64,000 nucleotides of DNA from NCBI GenBank assembly GCA_049724395.1, contig JAUGWO010000144.1, forward strand, positions 1 through 64,000, read 5' to 3'. Position numbers and translations under genes: made by a program. Shown here piece after piece: positions 24,495 to 36,012 of this stretch; position 1 is the stretch's first letter, and each line of letters begins with the position of its first letter. The notes beneath the pieces were generated by a model, which made no database searches, was not told the origin of the DNA, and worked only from the letters and a program-made list of their open reading frames with translations. This DNA is from Spongospora subterranea f. sp. subterranea. Lineage: Eukaryota; Endomyxa: Phytomyxea; Phytomyxea; Plasmodiophorida.

Positions 24495-26203
24495 TTATAG
24501 CTGTAAAGGATGATGCAATTGACTTTCAGGTTCCTCTGACAGTATCTCGACAGGCAAATTACCGATCAAAACGTCTTTGGTTTGTTTGATCTTGGCCAAA
24601 CATCGTAGCAATAACTGATGGTCACAGTTTTCTCGACTACGATGAGTAAGTTAGAGGCGAAAACCAGACGCAAAAGATTTTACCCTTTCCGAATTTCCTC
24701 TTGCATATTATCAATGAAGATTTGAAGACGTGCCCCAATCTGTTCATTGAAGGTAGGGGCAGATGGCTGATATGCACGTGCAACAATGCGGGTCACGTTA
24801 TTTGCCAAAACCGACGTGATGTTCATTGCCGATAGTGGAGAATATGACATGGGCGATGCAGATCTTGATTCCGGTTTACCAGGAGGAATCGAAGCGGAAC
24901 GCGAGTGTACTAGAACTTGAGCGCACTCTAGAATCGAGCGAGCCCTGAAAACAGATCAAATCAACCAAAGATCAAGCTATCTTTTCCAAAAATCTTGCCT
25001 ATTTAGCAGCGTAAAAATGTCTTGAACAGGAGGATACGTGAGTAAGCATTTGATACAAGCGTTTGTGTCTTCCCTGAGAAGCTCGTTTCGAACCAGTTCA
25101 AGCATTGCGACACAGATGCAATCAACCATAGGAAAGTCAAACGGAACTTCCGCTAAATTGCTGATATCTGGCCGAAAAATGGCATCCCAAACATGTAGGC
25201 TAAAGAACGGTCACCAGGAGGTAAAGTAGCCAAATTTGCAACAGGTTTACATGTTCTCTAAATTGAACTCCCGTGTGAGCAAAAGCCGCAACCATCTTAA
25301 ACCGTAGAGCTGTGGCTGAACATCTAGCTATGGCAATTTAGCTACAGTACTGATGACAACACGGAAATCGGACTTTGAGCAAACGGTTATAGAGTTCCTG
25401 ATCGACTTTCTTCAAAAGAGTATTTTGTACATACACAGACCTAATGAGCAGTAAATTACGAGAAACAGAAACGGTGCATCAACAAAAATACCTGATAACA
25501 ACTGCAGGCGATTGTTCAGACGAAATACCATGTTCGGATATAAAGAGTTTTGACATGCGGACCATTATTTGATCAAAAAGAGCATACGTGTCATGTTCGA
25601 TATATTCAGGATCTGTATCGATGTGAACGACGGTAAACGCGGAACAAAGCGACATTACCCGTTAATTCCTGAAGATCGGGAGAGGAGTGCTGAGATGAAT
25701 GCTCGGAGTCTCTAGTTCGCACAAGAATCAAAGGGGAAAGAAGCTCATTCATTCCTTGTCTATAGGAGACATCAGGATGTCGTCTTGCCCAAACAAACAG
25801 GACAGATTTCATGTGTTTTTGAACAACAGGACTCTGGAAGAAAAAATCGTTGGGGTGTGTCCGGACCAGGTCCATATCAATCACCGATTGAAGATCCGTT
25901 GACTGGAAGAATTGAGACCTAACCAAGATAACCATTAGAAAACTCCAAGAAACGCATTGCAAGCAAACAATACCATGCGCTTCGCTCGTGTAGGGAAAGA
26001 GGATTATTAATTTGAGGATCGTCATCTTGATCCGTAGGAGCTGCCGTACATTCCTGCAGCAGACGAGAATAATTGGACCGCGATTGGCGAGCGGTCGTAA
26101 GCCACTCGGTCTGGTCTTTGGATTGGGAGCCAAGCCAGATTGCCCATTGCAGGGAGCGAGGTAGGGCGTCATCGTTGGCGCCATTCAATCGATAGTGGGT
26201 CAT
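24495..26203 (-). CDS. TBC1D5: TBC domain Rab GTPase-activating protein, TBC1D5-type
   Basis: Eight exons (26203-25974, 25918-25659, 25612-25492, 25440-25374, 25327-25251, 25199-24999, 24944-24684, 24636-24495) give 452 aa. The TBC domain contains the arginine finger (IDMDLVRTHP) and the glutamine finger (SYRQGMNELLSPL). The family-specific segments YIEHDTYALFDQIM, NTLLKKVDQELYN and QPQLYGLRWLRLLL...NILHVWDAIF are those of TBC1D5. In animals TBC1D5 acts on Rab7 with retromer and in autophagy. The C-terminus is short (about 125 residues after the domain) and lacks obvious LIR or retromer motifs. Introns are 46-55 nt. Intron 6 (24998-24945) begins GCAAG, a GC-AG intron with the strong context such introns need. 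Confidence 0.88.
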
Positions 26204-26229
26204 TATGAAGGAGCTAACGTGAGATGATC

Positions 26230-27447
26230 ACCCCAGGAACACTCATAGGGGTGGGGTGACCACAGTCGAGGACGGCACGTGAGCCATGACTCATGACCTC
26301 CGCGTGTGTACTGTAGGTAGGCGGATTCGGAGGCCGAACCAAATCACTTTGTAGTGTATTATTGACTATTGACTGCCAACACGGCTCTGGTGCTTTATCG
26401 CATTCAGAAATCCTTATCTAGACTATTTATTTCCGACCAGAGGGAGCACTTTCTGTCGAATTTCGTTAAAGTTAACCGCCATTTCTGATTTTGCACGCTT
26501 TCGCTGTACAGGATGCGAGGCATTCCATTTCGATCCTTCTGTTATGACGCTTGTTGACACAGTGACGTGTTATGTAGCAACCATGTCCAGTTTCGCTTGC
26601 CTGGCCTTGGATGGGTGATTGCCTACCAAAATGCGTATGCTGGCTCCCTAATTTCGACGGAGAAAAACATAGGCTCGACCCGCGAAATCGCATTTATGCA
26701 ACCTTCACACTTCATGGCAACGCATCAAGAAAATGTAATGTCTCTTAATTTTCCTTTGTCCAATAGAATGCCGTTGATATCCGATACACCCATTATCCAT
26801 GGCTGGAGCATCGATGTCACTCTACGGCCCATTTTACACCTTTCCCATAACTTTAAAGGCAGCCGAGATGAGAAGTGACTTAAATTGCTGCTTCACGAGC
26901 CAGGGATTGGAAACCATCACTGATTATACAAGGCAGGGCCTCATGTTTGTTTGTTGAGATCAAGAAGTAGCGACAGATCCGATGCAGTCATTCACAAGCC
27001 CGTGCCATGATACAATCACTGCAGCATCAAATGGCATTGGAAACGATCATTAGGAGAGATTGTAATGACCTGTTCGTCAGAGTTCGCGCCCCTTCAGCCA
27101 AGTCTGACAAGGGCGACAACAACCACGAAACCACTTTACGTGGCAACGAAAATTATAAACCCAATTGAGTTCTCCACGTTCTACTGGCTTTGTGACAGCA
27201 AAGGGCATCCCGTATGTGATTAATCGGTGATCGACGCTGTACACAGTACACACAAGGGGTTACGGACAAAGTGGGCCAACTGTTGCCCCAATGACAATGT
27301 GTAACACGGATAAATCATTAACACGTTGGGAGCTGGTCTGTCATTTCGTCAATAGATCGGGCTTCTTCTTTATCGAAAGAGTCTTGGTCCCTGGTTCGGC
27401 TTATTGAAAATATCGCTGATCAATACCAAAGGACTCAGTAGGTCAAG
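26230..27447. other. Intergenic, no gene recognised
   Basis: Two overlapping frames (26472-26693 minus, 26567-26878 plus) are antisense to one another and show no domain. The stretch separates two divergently transcribed genes and should hold both promoters. Confidence 0.4.
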
Positions 27448-29374
27448 ATGGAGCCTTTGCGCAACCGGAGGCCCAGTGAACTCCGAGGAGGAATATTGGA
27501 ATCCTATAGTAAACGGGGTTTTTTGGTTTGGGTTAGACGATATTTTAATGGAGGCTTGCGCTCCATCATCGCTCTATCATTACTAACCATTGTTGGCGTT
27601 TTTTTGCTCTGGTAATGAGATTCCAAAATTCTTCTATTTTCATTCAGGATGCTGTCTGCCTTTAGGGGAATGATTAAGATAACCATTTCTGGTTCCAATG
27701 TGCCTGCCGAACCGCCCGTCAATCTGGTAGTCCAGGTACTATTTGCTGTACATAATTTACATCGACATATAATTCGACAAATTTTCGTTCTTGCAGTTTG
27801 CCTTGGATTCTATTCGCAGCATGGGTTCGAGAAACAAGCATCATCTGGTTTTAGTTGCTGTCCTGTCACATATCACAGAAACAGAAAACATTCCTGGGGT
27901 TGAAGGTATATCCTTTCACTTCTGCGTTTGCGTTTGCGTTCACACTGTGCGTCAGATCCAATCAACACCGTCCACGATCTTATTTTGCGGATCTGCAGTA
28001 GTGTAAACAGAGATATTGCATTTGACCATCATATCACTGTTTCCACTGATAGTTCCGGTGTATCTGCTATCACAAAGTAATCCAGTAACTTGAAATGTCA
28101 ACCTTCCTATTTCGAACATTTTATTTATAGGTATACATGTGATTATGGGGTTGAAAGCCCGGGTTATCCAGATGTATATCTTCCTGGATCCACCATGAAT
28201 ACTGGCATTGGATCTTCTCGCCAACTACGGGTTTTGTCTGTGAATACATGGAACTATAATCACTGGATTAAGCGATTACCATTGCTTGCCGAGCAGTTCA
28301 ATACTCTTCTCCCTGATGTCATCACGTTTCAGGAGGTTAAATACTACAATTTCGCATCTTATTTGGCCTGATTTTTCCTAAAGGTCCGAGCTCGCAAAGT
28401 AAGTAATCAGCCAAGGAACCGATTCATGAGTGAGGATTTGCGCTCACTTCTACCCGATATGCAATTTGCGTTCCAGCCGGCGATGCGATTCAAGGATGGA
28501 AATGAAATAGGTCAGCCGCTACCAGAAACTCGCTCCGAATAATCCAATGTGTTCTAAGAGTGATGCCCACAGTTCATGAAGGGTTAGCAATATTTAGTCG
28601 CTTTCCAATTTCACAGATAACCTTTAAGAAGTTATCGCAAAATCATGGAGACGGCGCAGATTTTCATCAAAGGATTGCTCTTCACGCTGCGATACGCTGG
28701 AACGGGGGACTCATGGACGCGTCTACCGTTCATGTTATAACCACTCATCTGTGAGTGCTTAGGCTGTTCCTGCCTTAGCATTTGACAAAATCTGTGCGAT
28801 AGCTCTTTAAGTGAAACAGCACGTGCACGAACGATTCCAGAAGTTTATTCAATGGTCCAGAGTTTATCTGCTGATGTAATTCGCAATACTCTCTCTATTT
28901 TGTGTTTTAATGCGATTGTCAGGGGACACAACCTGTAGTATTGACTGGAGATTTCAATGCCGAATCCGCCGATGTTGAGCATTTACTTCCAAAGATGGTG
29001 GATACCTGGAAAGCAAAGCACTCTGTAATACCTCGTCTACTTTACTGTTATGAACTCCTGTGTTTCTTATTATATTCGGTTTTTGATAGGAAGACGAGCA
29101 TGCGCCGTCAGGGTTAACCTTCAACTCATGGTATCCTGAATCTCGCATTGATTTTATATTCACCACTCCTCGTAAGTCTTTGACTTTCCAGGTTTGATAA
29201 AGTTGACCCGTAAACTTCTCAGAATTATCACCTATATACAGCAGCGTTGTCGGTGGAGGTCCCGGCCAACCCGTTCCTGGTGGCCTCGCCCCTGGATTCG
29301 GGGTCGACTATACACGCAATGTCATATTTCCCTCTGATCACATGTTTCCATTCGCCATTCTTGAAAGAACTTAA
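27448..29374 (+). CDS. Membrane-anchored endonuclease/exonuclease/phosphatase (EEP) family protein
   Basis: Eleven exons (27448-27611, 27648-27735, 27797-27905, 27956-28076, 28131-28335, 28384-28510, 28561-28750, 28803-28875, 28923-29024, 29090-29171, 29223-29374) give 470 aa. A basic N-terminus with a hydrophobic stretch (IIALSLLTIVGVFLLW, residues about 39-55) predicts a single signal-anchor. A region of about 130 residues without a known domain follows, then the EEP fold: LSVNTWN, TFQEV, GLAIFSRFP, THLS, LTGDFNAE, RIDFIF and the terminal SDH motif (PSDHMFPFAIL). All catalytic motifs are present, so it should be an active metal-dependent phosphodiesterase or nuclease facing the lumen or outside. 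The substrate cannot be inferred. Intron 1 is only 36 nt. Confidence 0.85.
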
Positions 29375-29706
29375 CTTCGTACCGCAACACTATTCATATT
29401 TCGATAATAACGAATACATTTCTTCCAGTATACCCAATTTTTGTACCATGCACATAATAAGTGTGTTATTCCTTCGCAGGATGTATTGCATTTGCGTCAT
29501 GACTATAAGCAATCATGATCATGGAAATAATCATGATCCAGAATAGTCATTTGCAAAATTCTCGACATATAAGTCGAATACGTTAAATACACGTCAATTC
29601 GATAAGCCAATGATGTGTATCGTTTAAGCCATAATTTCCCGTAGGGCTTTACACCACGTATATTGTTACATCCGTTGATTGGTCTTGAGGGGCAGTACCT
29701 TAGAGG
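29375..29706. other. Intergenic spacer
   Basis: AT-rich spacer between two genes on the same strand. It contains an imperfect palindrome around 29508-29538 (CATGATCATGG...ATCATGATCCAG). No gene is seen. Confidence 0.4.
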
Positions 29707-32121
29707 ATGATGATCATTACTCGCTCGGCACGATCGCAGGTACATCTCGCTCGATACATGTCGGCAGCGTCGTCAGCAGCGGCCGTAATGGCGCGCCTTG
29801 GGTTAGTAACCGGCGATCATGTCAATTCTGGCCTCTACAACGGGGAGTGGAGGGAAGGATCCGGGGACATTTTCACGTCGTATAACCCTGCCAATAATAA
29901 GGTTTTCTCGAGCTTTGACGATATAAGTCATCTTTTGAAAGCCACCCAGGTATTAGGGCGAGTAAAAGGCGCGTCGTTAGAGGAATATGATCAAACCGTT
30001 CAACTAATGCAAGATGCACGAGCGGTGTGGACTGAAACCCCAGCTCCATTACGAGGGGAAGGTTTGAGCGATCTTTGGAAAGTATTCTATGTTTACAATT
30101 GCAATGCACTGTAGTTGTGCGACGGATCGGAGATGAACTGCGAAAAAAACGAAATGACCTTGGAGCGCTCGTTTCCCTGGAAACTGGCAAGATTCTTGCG
30201 GAAGGGATTGGGGAAGTGCAGGTAATTTTGTTTTAAACCACAAACGTTTCTCGCTGCATCAAAATCCCTGATTGCACATCCGTTATACTTAGGAAGCAAT
30301 CGACATGTGCGATTTTGCTTGCGGTCTATCTCGAATGTTGAACGGAACAATTATTCCTTCTGAGCGAGCAGGGCATTTTATGATGGAACGATATCATCCG
30401 TTGAATGGTGGCTGCACATCCCCTCGACCGTAATTCCGTGGATTAACCTTTCAACAGGGAACGTTGCCATCATCAGCGCATTCAATTTCCCAGTTGCTGT
30501 TTTTTTCTGGAATGCGACTCTCTCTCTGGTGACGGGAAACTGCCATCTATGGTTGTGTTTTATTTTACAAGATTCTTTTCGTTTCGGAAAAACATTTGTT
30601 GCCTTTTTTTTATATCTTCTTGTCGACCACCGAAGTTATTTCGTGACTCGTGATCTCCAGGAAGCCAGCTGATTCTACAACTCTATGCGCGGTCGCTTCG
30701 GCAAGAATAATTGGCGATGTTCTAACCGAAATGAAACTGCCAACCGCAGTCGCAACTTTGATATGCGGAACTGGCCATACAATCGGTGTTTGCGCAAAAG
30801 CTTCAAAAGTAGCCATAAACTTCGGTCTAAAATTTGTCTTAGGGGATGCGATTGTTTCAGATAGGCGGAACGCTCTCGTCTCCTTCACGGGATCAACGCG
30901 TGTAGGAAAAGGTATCGGCGAGAAGGTGATTTTCCTGCTGTACCAACTTTGAACTTGCGTTTAAAGCTTCTCTTTCAAAAGGTTTCATCACGCTTCGGAA
31001 GAACTATACTTGAATTAGGCGGTAATAACGCTATGGTCATCATGGACGATGCTGATCTTGATATGGCGTTAAACGTAGTTTTTGTTAGTACTGGTATAAC
31101 GTGCATTAATTATGCGAATTGTTTAGGCTGTTGTATTCGCCTCGGTCGGTACTGCGGGCCAGCGTTGCACAACGTTGAGAAGGCTCATTATCCATAAAGA
31201 CGTCTACGACTCGTTTAAATCTCGTCTTGTACTCTCCTTTCAACAAATTGTTCCTTATTACTGAGTCATCATCAGGTCTCTGCTGTGAAGAACGTCAAAA
31301 TCGGGGACCCTCTTGATGCCGATACTCTTTGTGGTCCTCTACACAGCAAAGGTATGGATAGTATTCGCTGTCGCCTTCCCCGATTGACCTTGGACTTACA
31401 GCGGCGCTAAAAGCGTTTCTATCGAGTGTTGAAGAAATAAAGTCAGAGGGAGGGTCAATCATTGCCGGTGGTAATGGTTATCCTAAGCTTGGAGGTTTAT
31501 TTGTCGAACCTACAATCGTTGAAGGGGTAACTTAATCGTGCTAACGAGGATGTCTCATTTCATTTTGATAGCGGTTTTCAGATGGCACCGGACTCTCCAA
31601 TCGTTCAACAAGAGACGTTTGCACCTATCTTATATTTGTTCAAAGTGAATTGGAAGCATCATCCGAACATAGCTTGTTAAAACAACGTCGTAGGTGGATG
31701 ACTTGAATGAGGCTGTTCATGTCAACAACGCTGTTCCTCAAGGATTGTCATCGAGTCTATTTACACGGGATCTTCGAAACCTATTTCGTTGGACTGGTCC
31801 TAACGGCTCGGATTGTGGTACGTTTCATTTCTTTGAAACCTCTTACAAATGAACTCATCAGTATGACGTTAAGGAATTGTCAATGTCAACATTGGTACAA
31901 GCGGAGCCGAAATTGGAGGGGCTTTTGGCGGTGACAAAGAAAGTGGCGGTAGCGCCAGATGAATTCTTGTACTATCACTTTATTGACCGTTTGACTGAAA
32001 AGGTGGCCGTGAAGCTGGATCGGACGTGTGGAAACAATACTGCCGTCGATTGACGTGCACGGTGAATCATTCTGAGTCGTTACCCCTATCCCAAGGCATT
32101 GTTTTTAAAACCCTTCCTTAA
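29707..32121 (+). CDS. ALDH7A1: Alpha-aminoadipic semialdehyde dehydrogenase (ALDH7A1, antiquitin)
   Basis: Fourteen exons (first 29707-29901, last 32003-32121) add up to 554 codons in frame. The N-terminus is Arg/Ser/Ala-rich ([20 protein letters not shown]), as in mitochondrial targeting peptides. Family motifs appear in order: [49 protein letters not shown] with the general base Glu, [10 protein letters not shown] with the catalytic Cys, [21 protein letters not shown], and [15 protein letters not shown] near the end. The enzyme oxidises alpha-aminoadipic semialdehyde in lysine breakdown and also acts on osmolyte aldehydes. Exon 6 carries about 17 extra codons (30809-30859) bounded by intron-like GT and AG; see findings. 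Introns are mostly 46-70 nt, with one of 109 nt. Confidence 0.92.
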
Positions 32122-32132
32122 TTACAGTAATT

Positions 32133-35100
32133 TTATTGATATAAAGTAACCCATTTCCACGAGACATCAGAGCGCAATAACTGGTTGAATGAGCCAGTAA
32201 CCAAATCAGACATTATTACAACGGCACTCGATTCAATATCTTCCGGATCATTACCGCGATTCAAAAGATCGTCGTAGGATTGGGTGACGACAAACGTCGC
32301 ATTCCGGAAACCGTTGCCCGCGTCTGGACCCATACCAAGATTTGCACTGGAACCCATCAGTTGTCCAAGTGACATTAGATCGATTCGCGATGGATGGTCG
32401 CTCATGGGCACCATTGTGACCGTGACGATAATTTCCACTTTGGCAGACATCATTCGGATTCCGTTGCTTGCCACAAATTCTGACGAAGTTGTTGCACGTT
32501 GCCAGTCGACGATGCGGTCAATGAAAGTCTTCCCAAGGAACGCACCATCTCCATCGACAATTGTTCCTGTTGCTGCAGCTGGGTAGAGGGCAGTGGTGTG
32601 CACTGTTTGCCACTTGTACCATTGATAGTCAACGAACATGTGCAAACTACAGAACAAGTCATATTCGATTACAAAGCCAATTGAAGTGCTGTTCAAGAAA
32701 AATACCTCCAGAAAATAGGCACAAACGCCGCGTCATTGATCACGTTCATGGTGCCTCCAACAGTCGCGTGTGCCTCATTGTGGCAATCCTCTAATGCGGT
32801 GGTGAACGAATTCCATGTCGACTGAATTCTTGCCGACGCCAACTGAAACTGGTTCATCCTAGCTCAGAAATCCCATCCAGATACTCCTACCTTGGTCTTC
32901 ATATCAGCTATGTAGTTCGAAGTTGGGCTTCTAACAGTGGAAGTTCCATCTTGAAGATAGCCAAATCGAAGCGGATTAGGGTAGGTCGTTCCGTTTGATA
33001 CGTAGGTCGGTTCAGTGAATACTGAAGGAATAATATTTGGATCATCGGCAGTAAAGTCCCAGTACGGAATGGCGTTGCACAAGAGTGATTCCATTCGCAA
33101 GAGATACCGTCTATGCCAAGGAAGAAACTGTGGAACGCCATGTGGGCATACCCAACCCGGCCGCGGTTTCGATGTCGAAGCACAGGTATGATCGGCGGCC
33201 AACTGCATGAAGGGCCCTCCGATCCATGGGCATCTGCCTTCTTTCACTTGATAGTTGATCCGGACCGCGTCACGATAGCTTGACAGCTCATCGTCGGAGA
33301 GAGAAAGAATGTTTCGTCGGGCTCCGACAGAGCATTTCGTTGGGGTTGGCCAGGGCAACCGATCTGTCTGTGCTTTAGGAGGGCACACCAAAGGTGTAGG
33401 TTTCGGCGAAGGAGTTGGGGCGGGGGTCGGTTTTGTCGATGGTTTTGTTGACGGTTTTGTTGATGGTTTTGTCGACGGTTTTGTTGACGGTTTTGTGGAT
33501 GGTTTTGTCGACGGTTTTGTTGACGGTTTTGTCGACGGTTTTGTTGTTGACGGTTTTGTTGACGGTTTTGTCGACGGTTTTGTTGACGGTTTTGTTGACG
33601 GTTTTGTCGACGGTTTTGTTGATGGTTTTGTCGACGGTTTTGTTGACGGTTTTGTGGATGGTTTTGTTGACGGTTTTGTTGACGGTTTTGTCGACGGTTT
33701 TGTTGACGGTTTTGTTGACGGTTTTGTCGACGGTTTTGTTGACGGTTTTGTCGACGGTTTTGTTGACGGTTTTGTTGACGGTTTTGTCGATGGTTTTGTT
33801 GACGGTTTTGTTGACGGTTTTGTTGACGGTTTTGTCGATGGTTTTGTTGACGGTTTTGTTGACGGTTTTGTCGATGGTTTTGTTGACGGTTTTGTTGACG
33901 GTTTTGTCGATGGTTTTGTCGGTAGAGTGCATTTGGTCGCTGAACTGTTTTCACAAATCGTAGAGGAACTTGCTGTTGACGGGTTTGTTGACGGTTTTGT
34001 TGACGGTTTTGTTGACGGTTTTGTCGATGGTTTTGTTGACGGTGTTGTTGACGGTTTTGTCGATGATTTTGTCGGTAGAGTGCATTTGGTCGCTGAACTG
34101 TTCCCACAAATCGTAGAGGAACTTGCTGTTGACGGGTTTGTTGACGGTTTTGTCGATTGAGTCGCAGGAGAAGTCGCTGTCGACGGTTTTGTCGTTTCAG
34201 TCGAAGGTTTTGACGGTAGAGTGCATTTGGTAGTTGAACTGTTCCCACAAATCGTAGAGGAACTCGCTGTTGACGGGTTTGTTGACAAAGTCGTAGGAGA
34301 ACTCGCTGTTGTCGCTTTTGTTGACAAAGTCGTAGGAGAACTCGCTGTTGTCGCTTTTGTTGACAAAGTCGTAGGAGAACTCGCTGTTGACGACAATGCC
34401 GGCGATGAAGTTTGTTTGGGATCATTTGGGTCATTCGCTGTATTTCCTGAGGAACTCGATATTCTGGCAGTGCTAGAAATTGGAAACCCAGACGATGACG
34501 GTGTGGACGTGTTCATAGTAGAGGACATGGGTGGCAGCGTTGTCGACATTGTTGTCTGAAATAACGGCACGCTGACAGAGAATGGTGGGGCCGTCATTAG
34601 GAACGACATATTGACTGTGCAAATGGCGTGTGAATTACAGTGAGATCTGCACCTGTCACCACCATAATCCTCAGTCATTACCCACAAAATGTGTTGTTCA
34701 ACACACAAACGCCACCTACATCCCATCGCTATCACAGCAGAACCCCATCTGGCAACCCGATCGCCGGTAATCGGGTCCACAACGCTGATCCACCCTTGGC
34801 CGGCGACTGCATGGATTCCTGACTGGGATCGGGACCGAAGCACACATGGCGTCGCTGCACTCGGTCCGGCACCTGGGACGACCAACCCGATCAGAACCCC
34901 AGTTGTTTTCATTAACAACGTTGATCCTTTCCCACCGTCCGTCGTAATCGCAACATTCGTTAGATGAACACCCCGATCGTCCATAGGTTCTACCACACAT
35001 CTTATCGGCCCTGGGGGTGACGTCGCACGGGCCGGGCGGAGGGCAAATGCTCGTCATCGTGCACGAGAACGTACAGCGCCCATCGCTGGCACAGCATTGC

Positions 35101-35430
35101 CCTTCCGGGCACGATGCGTTGCCGAATAGCGAACCGCAACGGAGATCGTCGCGGATCGCCGTTGTGCATGAGTGCGGTTGGGCGTCGCAAACAGCATCAT
35201 CACAGGTTCGTGAGCACCTGTAAAAAACGCGATCAACCGACCGGACGTTTTGGGAATTTCAGGCGATTCAATGACCGGCCCAGGTCGTCGCAGCAGAGAC
35301 CAATGGGGCAGCTAGCGTTGGAGAACGACGGCCCGCATTGGAGATCGCTCCTGACCGACGTCGTACACAGCGCTAGGGCCCGGGAACCAATGAAAATAAC
35401 TGATAACAGTTCAATCAACACGGTCGACAT
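32133..35430 (-). CDS. Secreted tyrosinase with four CBM18 chitin-binding modules and a long Ser/Thr/Lys/Pro repeat
   Basis: Six exons (35430-35276, 35217-34936, 34872-34720, 34652-32891, 32842-32706, 32646-32133) give 1000 aa. A signal peptide (LIELLSVIFIGSRALA) is followed by four hevein-like CBM18 modules with the pattern CG...CP.G.CC...GRC, within residues 22-205. A Ser/Thr-rich linker with a KPST repeat follows (about 205-630), then a tyrosinase domain (about 635-870). All six copper ligands are visible: ADHTC, CPHG and PWHRR for CuA; CHNEAH (two) and LHMFVD for CuB. The CuB motif reads SLH where most have LHH; the ligand His is kept. The enzyme would oxidise phenols to quinones while bound to chitin, in wall melanisation or host contact. 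The splice site before exon 5 has two in-frame alternatives. Confidence 0.92.
33429..33925. repeat. 12-bp coding tandem repeat, about 41 units
   Basis: Units of 12 bp (minus strand TCNACAAAACCG/A, encoding Ser-Thr-Lys-Pro) run almost without interruption inside tyrosinase exon 4, with one 3-bp insertion. Because stop codons are absent from the unit in all phases, all six frames stay open across it. Shorter blocks of the same unit recur at 33980-34055 and 34125-34155. They alternate with three copies of an unrelated segment encoding SSSTIC(G/E)NSS...KCTLP. The length is probably unstable. Confidence 0.95.
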
Positions 35431-36012
35431 GAGCGATATCAGGGCTATTGATCGTGTCCAGAAAGATCTCGAGCGTGATTCTCCAAAATATCTCCACCGT
35501 CAAACTATGTCAAATCCCGAAGAGTCCAACAGAAAATATCTGGAGCCGGCTGTTCGATCCCATGCAAATCGTTTCGAATAAAATCGATTTTTTTTACTTT
35601 ATACGTGGAGTCAACGAACATAAAATTTCTATGAATGAACACAACCTCATTTCTGCGTCAAAACTATCTCCAACAGATTGCCGAACAAAACACAATAACA
35701 AACAACAGCCGAAAGTAGTCGAGCGCCTCGTTATCACTACTGGGCCACATATAGATTAGCGGGCGACATTGGTCAACCCCCCAGTGATGAACTGTCCCCG
35801 ATCACACACACACACACGTCACAACACAGGGTCCACTGTCCACTGTTACACAGTGGCCCGTCAGTCGTGACCCCCCACCTTGGCAGAGTGCCAGTGACCG
35901 GGGGGCCAGCACGGCACGGCACGGGGCCCGGCATGCCGACAACCCCTGACTGATGATCGACCGGGAAAATTGACTCGCTGGAGGATTGCGGCTGGGGGGA
36001 CGGACGACGCCG
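35431..36012. promoter_or_regulatory. Divergent promoter region between tyrosinase and MSS1
   Basis: A 582-bp interval separates the start codons of two oppositely transcribed genes. It contains a short (CA)n run at about 35804-35818 and a GC-rich half next to MSS1. No specific element can be named. Confidence 0.4.

Noticed and set aside
26660-26720. MKCEGC motif on the minus strand, suggesting a copper chaperone (Atx1/CCS)
   Set aside because: No heavy-metal-associated fold follows in any splice arrangement; a chance motif.
29172-29238. Acceptor at about 29238 for the last EEP intron
   Set aside because: It gives the wrong phase for the SDH motif. The acceptor ending at 29222 keeps the frame to the stop at 29374.
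30809-30860. A 52-nt intron in ALDH7A1 exon 6
   Set aside because: Splicing there would shift the frame before SFTGST, so it was kept as coding and reported as a finding instead.
33309-34434. Long open frames on both strands across the KPST repeat (for example 283 aa plus, 396 aa minus)
   Set aside because: They exist only because the 12-bp unit has no stop codon in any phase. The tyrosinase frame is the one with domains and spliced flanks.
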